6,636 nt of DNA. Origin: an uncultured Lachnospiraceae bacterium. GTDB lineage: Bacteria; Bacillota; Clostridia; Lachnospirales; Lachnospiraceae. The notes beneath the pieces were generated by a model that did not search any database, was not told the DNA's origin, and was given only the letters and a program-made list of their open reading frames with translations. Both the position numbers and the translations under genes were made by a program. The stretch covers positions 1 to 6,636 of the forward strand of contig CALWEE010000088.1 of assembly GCA_944376975.1 (NCBI GenBank), in the 5' to 3' direction. Shown in pieces: positions 5,810-6,636 of the stretch (the first letter of the stretch is position 1; each line of letters starts with the position of its first letter).

Positions 5810-6636
5810 ATACCGGATAAGCGTTGTTTTTCGTATCCGCTATCGTTTCGTCCACCTTCGTCTGCTGCGCCTGACGATATTTGAAATAATCCACGGCCAC
5901 CTGGGGGAACAGCGCGTAGGACAGCACGTCCTCGTCCTGCTGCTTCCACTGGGCCATTTCTTTTTCGATCTTCTCCAGCTCATTGGGGATCAGGTCCGCC
6001 GGCCGGCAAGTGATGGGTTCCTCATCGCCGATGGCTTTTTTCTGCACGTCTTTATTGAACGGCTTGACCGTCTGTCCGTATTCCCCTTTCAAAAGCGCTT
6101 TGCTTTCTTTGGTGATCATCTTATACCGTTCACCCATGAGCACATTCAGGACGGCCTGGGTGCCCACGATCTGGGAAGACGGGGTCACAAGAGGCGGATC
6201 TCCGAAGTCTTTCCTTACCCGCGGGATCTCTTCAAGGACCTGATAATATTTATCTTCCGCGTGGGCTTCCTTCAGCTGGGACACCAGATTGGAAAGCATG
6301 CCCCCGGGAACCTGATACATCAATGTTTTGATATCGGTCCCCAGCACTTTCGTGTTCATCAGGCCGGACGTCAGGGCTTCTTCCCGGATGGGCCGGAAAT
6401 GATCGGCGATCCGCGCCAGCAGGTTCATGTCCAGTCCGGTGTCGTAAGGCGTGCCTTTAAAGGTCTCCACCATCACTTCCGTCGCCGGCTGGCTCGTTCC
6501 CAGGGCAAACGGCGAAATGGCCGTATCGATCACGTCGCATCCGGCTTCCACCGCCCGCATATACGTCATGGAAGCGACGCCGCTCGTGCAGTGGGTATGC
6601 AGCTGGCCCGGGATCGCGCCGGTCTCCCTCCGCGCG
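5808..6636 (-). CDS. oadA: Oxaloacetate decarboxylase / transcarboxylase-type carboxyltransferase alpha subunit, 5' part missing
   Basis: The frame is open to the right edge, leaving the last 275 residues; the true start lies outside. An ATG at 6569 is internal, since conserved family sequence continues upstream of it. The visible part begins inside the carboxyltransferase barrel with LHTHCTSG, whose HxH pair are metal ligands in OadA and the transcarboxylase 5S subunit. It continues with DTAISPFALGTSQPATE, QVPGGMLSNL (about 108-117 of the visible part) and the PADLIPNELEKIEKEM segment of the PYC_OADA domain. It ends soon after SYALFPQVAVDYF, with no biotinyl domain and no MKM biotin site, so the biotin carrier must be a separate protein. 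The reaction is carboxyl transfer from oxaloacetate (or a related acid) to biotin, giving pyruvate. Pyruvate carboxylase subunit B or a 5S-type transcarboxylase subunit are alternatives. Confidence 0.9.
   Translation of the reverse strand, partial: ARRETGAIPGQLHTHCTSGVASMTYMRAVEAGCDVIDTAISPFALGTSQPATEVMVETFKGTPYDTGLDMNLLARIADHFRPIREEALTSGLMNTKVLGTDIKTLMYQVPGGMLSNLVSQLKEAHAEDKYYQVLEEIPRVRKDFGDPPLVTPSSQIVGTQAVLNVLMGERYKMITKESKALLKGEYGQTVKPFNKDVQKKAIGDEEPITCRPADLIPNELEKIEKEMAQWKQQDEDVLSYALFPQVAVDYFKYRQAQQTKVDETIADTKNNAYPV

Overview
The window is 6.6 kb of compact bacterial DNA with mid-to-high GC coding regions and AT-rich intergenic gaps. The content points to an anaerobic fermentative Firmicute that makes butyrate. 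A Negativicutes-type host (Megasphaera, Acidaminococcus or Veillonella relatives) is plausible because a decarboxylase alpha subunit without its own biotin domain sits beside butyrate genes. A Clostridia host cannot be excluded from the sequence alone.

Layout, left to right. (1) 1-1188, minus: a flavoprotein of the HI0933/BaiN family, cut by the left edge, with its own promoter. (2) 1316-2683, minus: a butyryl-CoA:acetate CoA-transferase (But type), followed by a strong intrinsic terminator. (3) 2828-4009, minus: an acetyl-CoA acetyltransferase (thiolase) lying upstream of the CoA-transferase in the same direction, with a second terminator-like hairpin between them. (4) 4010-4330: a 321-base divergent control region. 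It holds two extended -10 promoters, a near-consensus Rex operator just downstream of the thiolase -10, and a small palindrome. (5) 4331-5755, plus: a MocR-type regulator (GntR winged helix fused to a PLP-dependent aminotransferase fold). (6) 5808-6636, minus: the C-terminal part of an oxaloacetate decarboxylase/transcarboxylase-type alpha subunit, convergent with the regulator and cut by the right edge.

The thiolase and the CoA-transferase are the first and last steps of the acetyl-CoA to butyrate route. The acetyl-CoA released by the CoA-transferase can feed back into the thiolase. The middle genes (hbd, crt, bcd, etf) are not here. The control region suggests two inputs on this pair: NADH/NAD+ state through Rex, and possibly a PLP-linked signal through the divergent MocR regulator. 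The thiolase also keeps residues associated with the redox-switch thiolase of Clostridium acetobutylicum, so redox control may act at both transcription and enzyme level. The MocR-thiolase link is the least familiar part of the window. I see no CRISPR array, insertion sequence, tRNA or rRNA.
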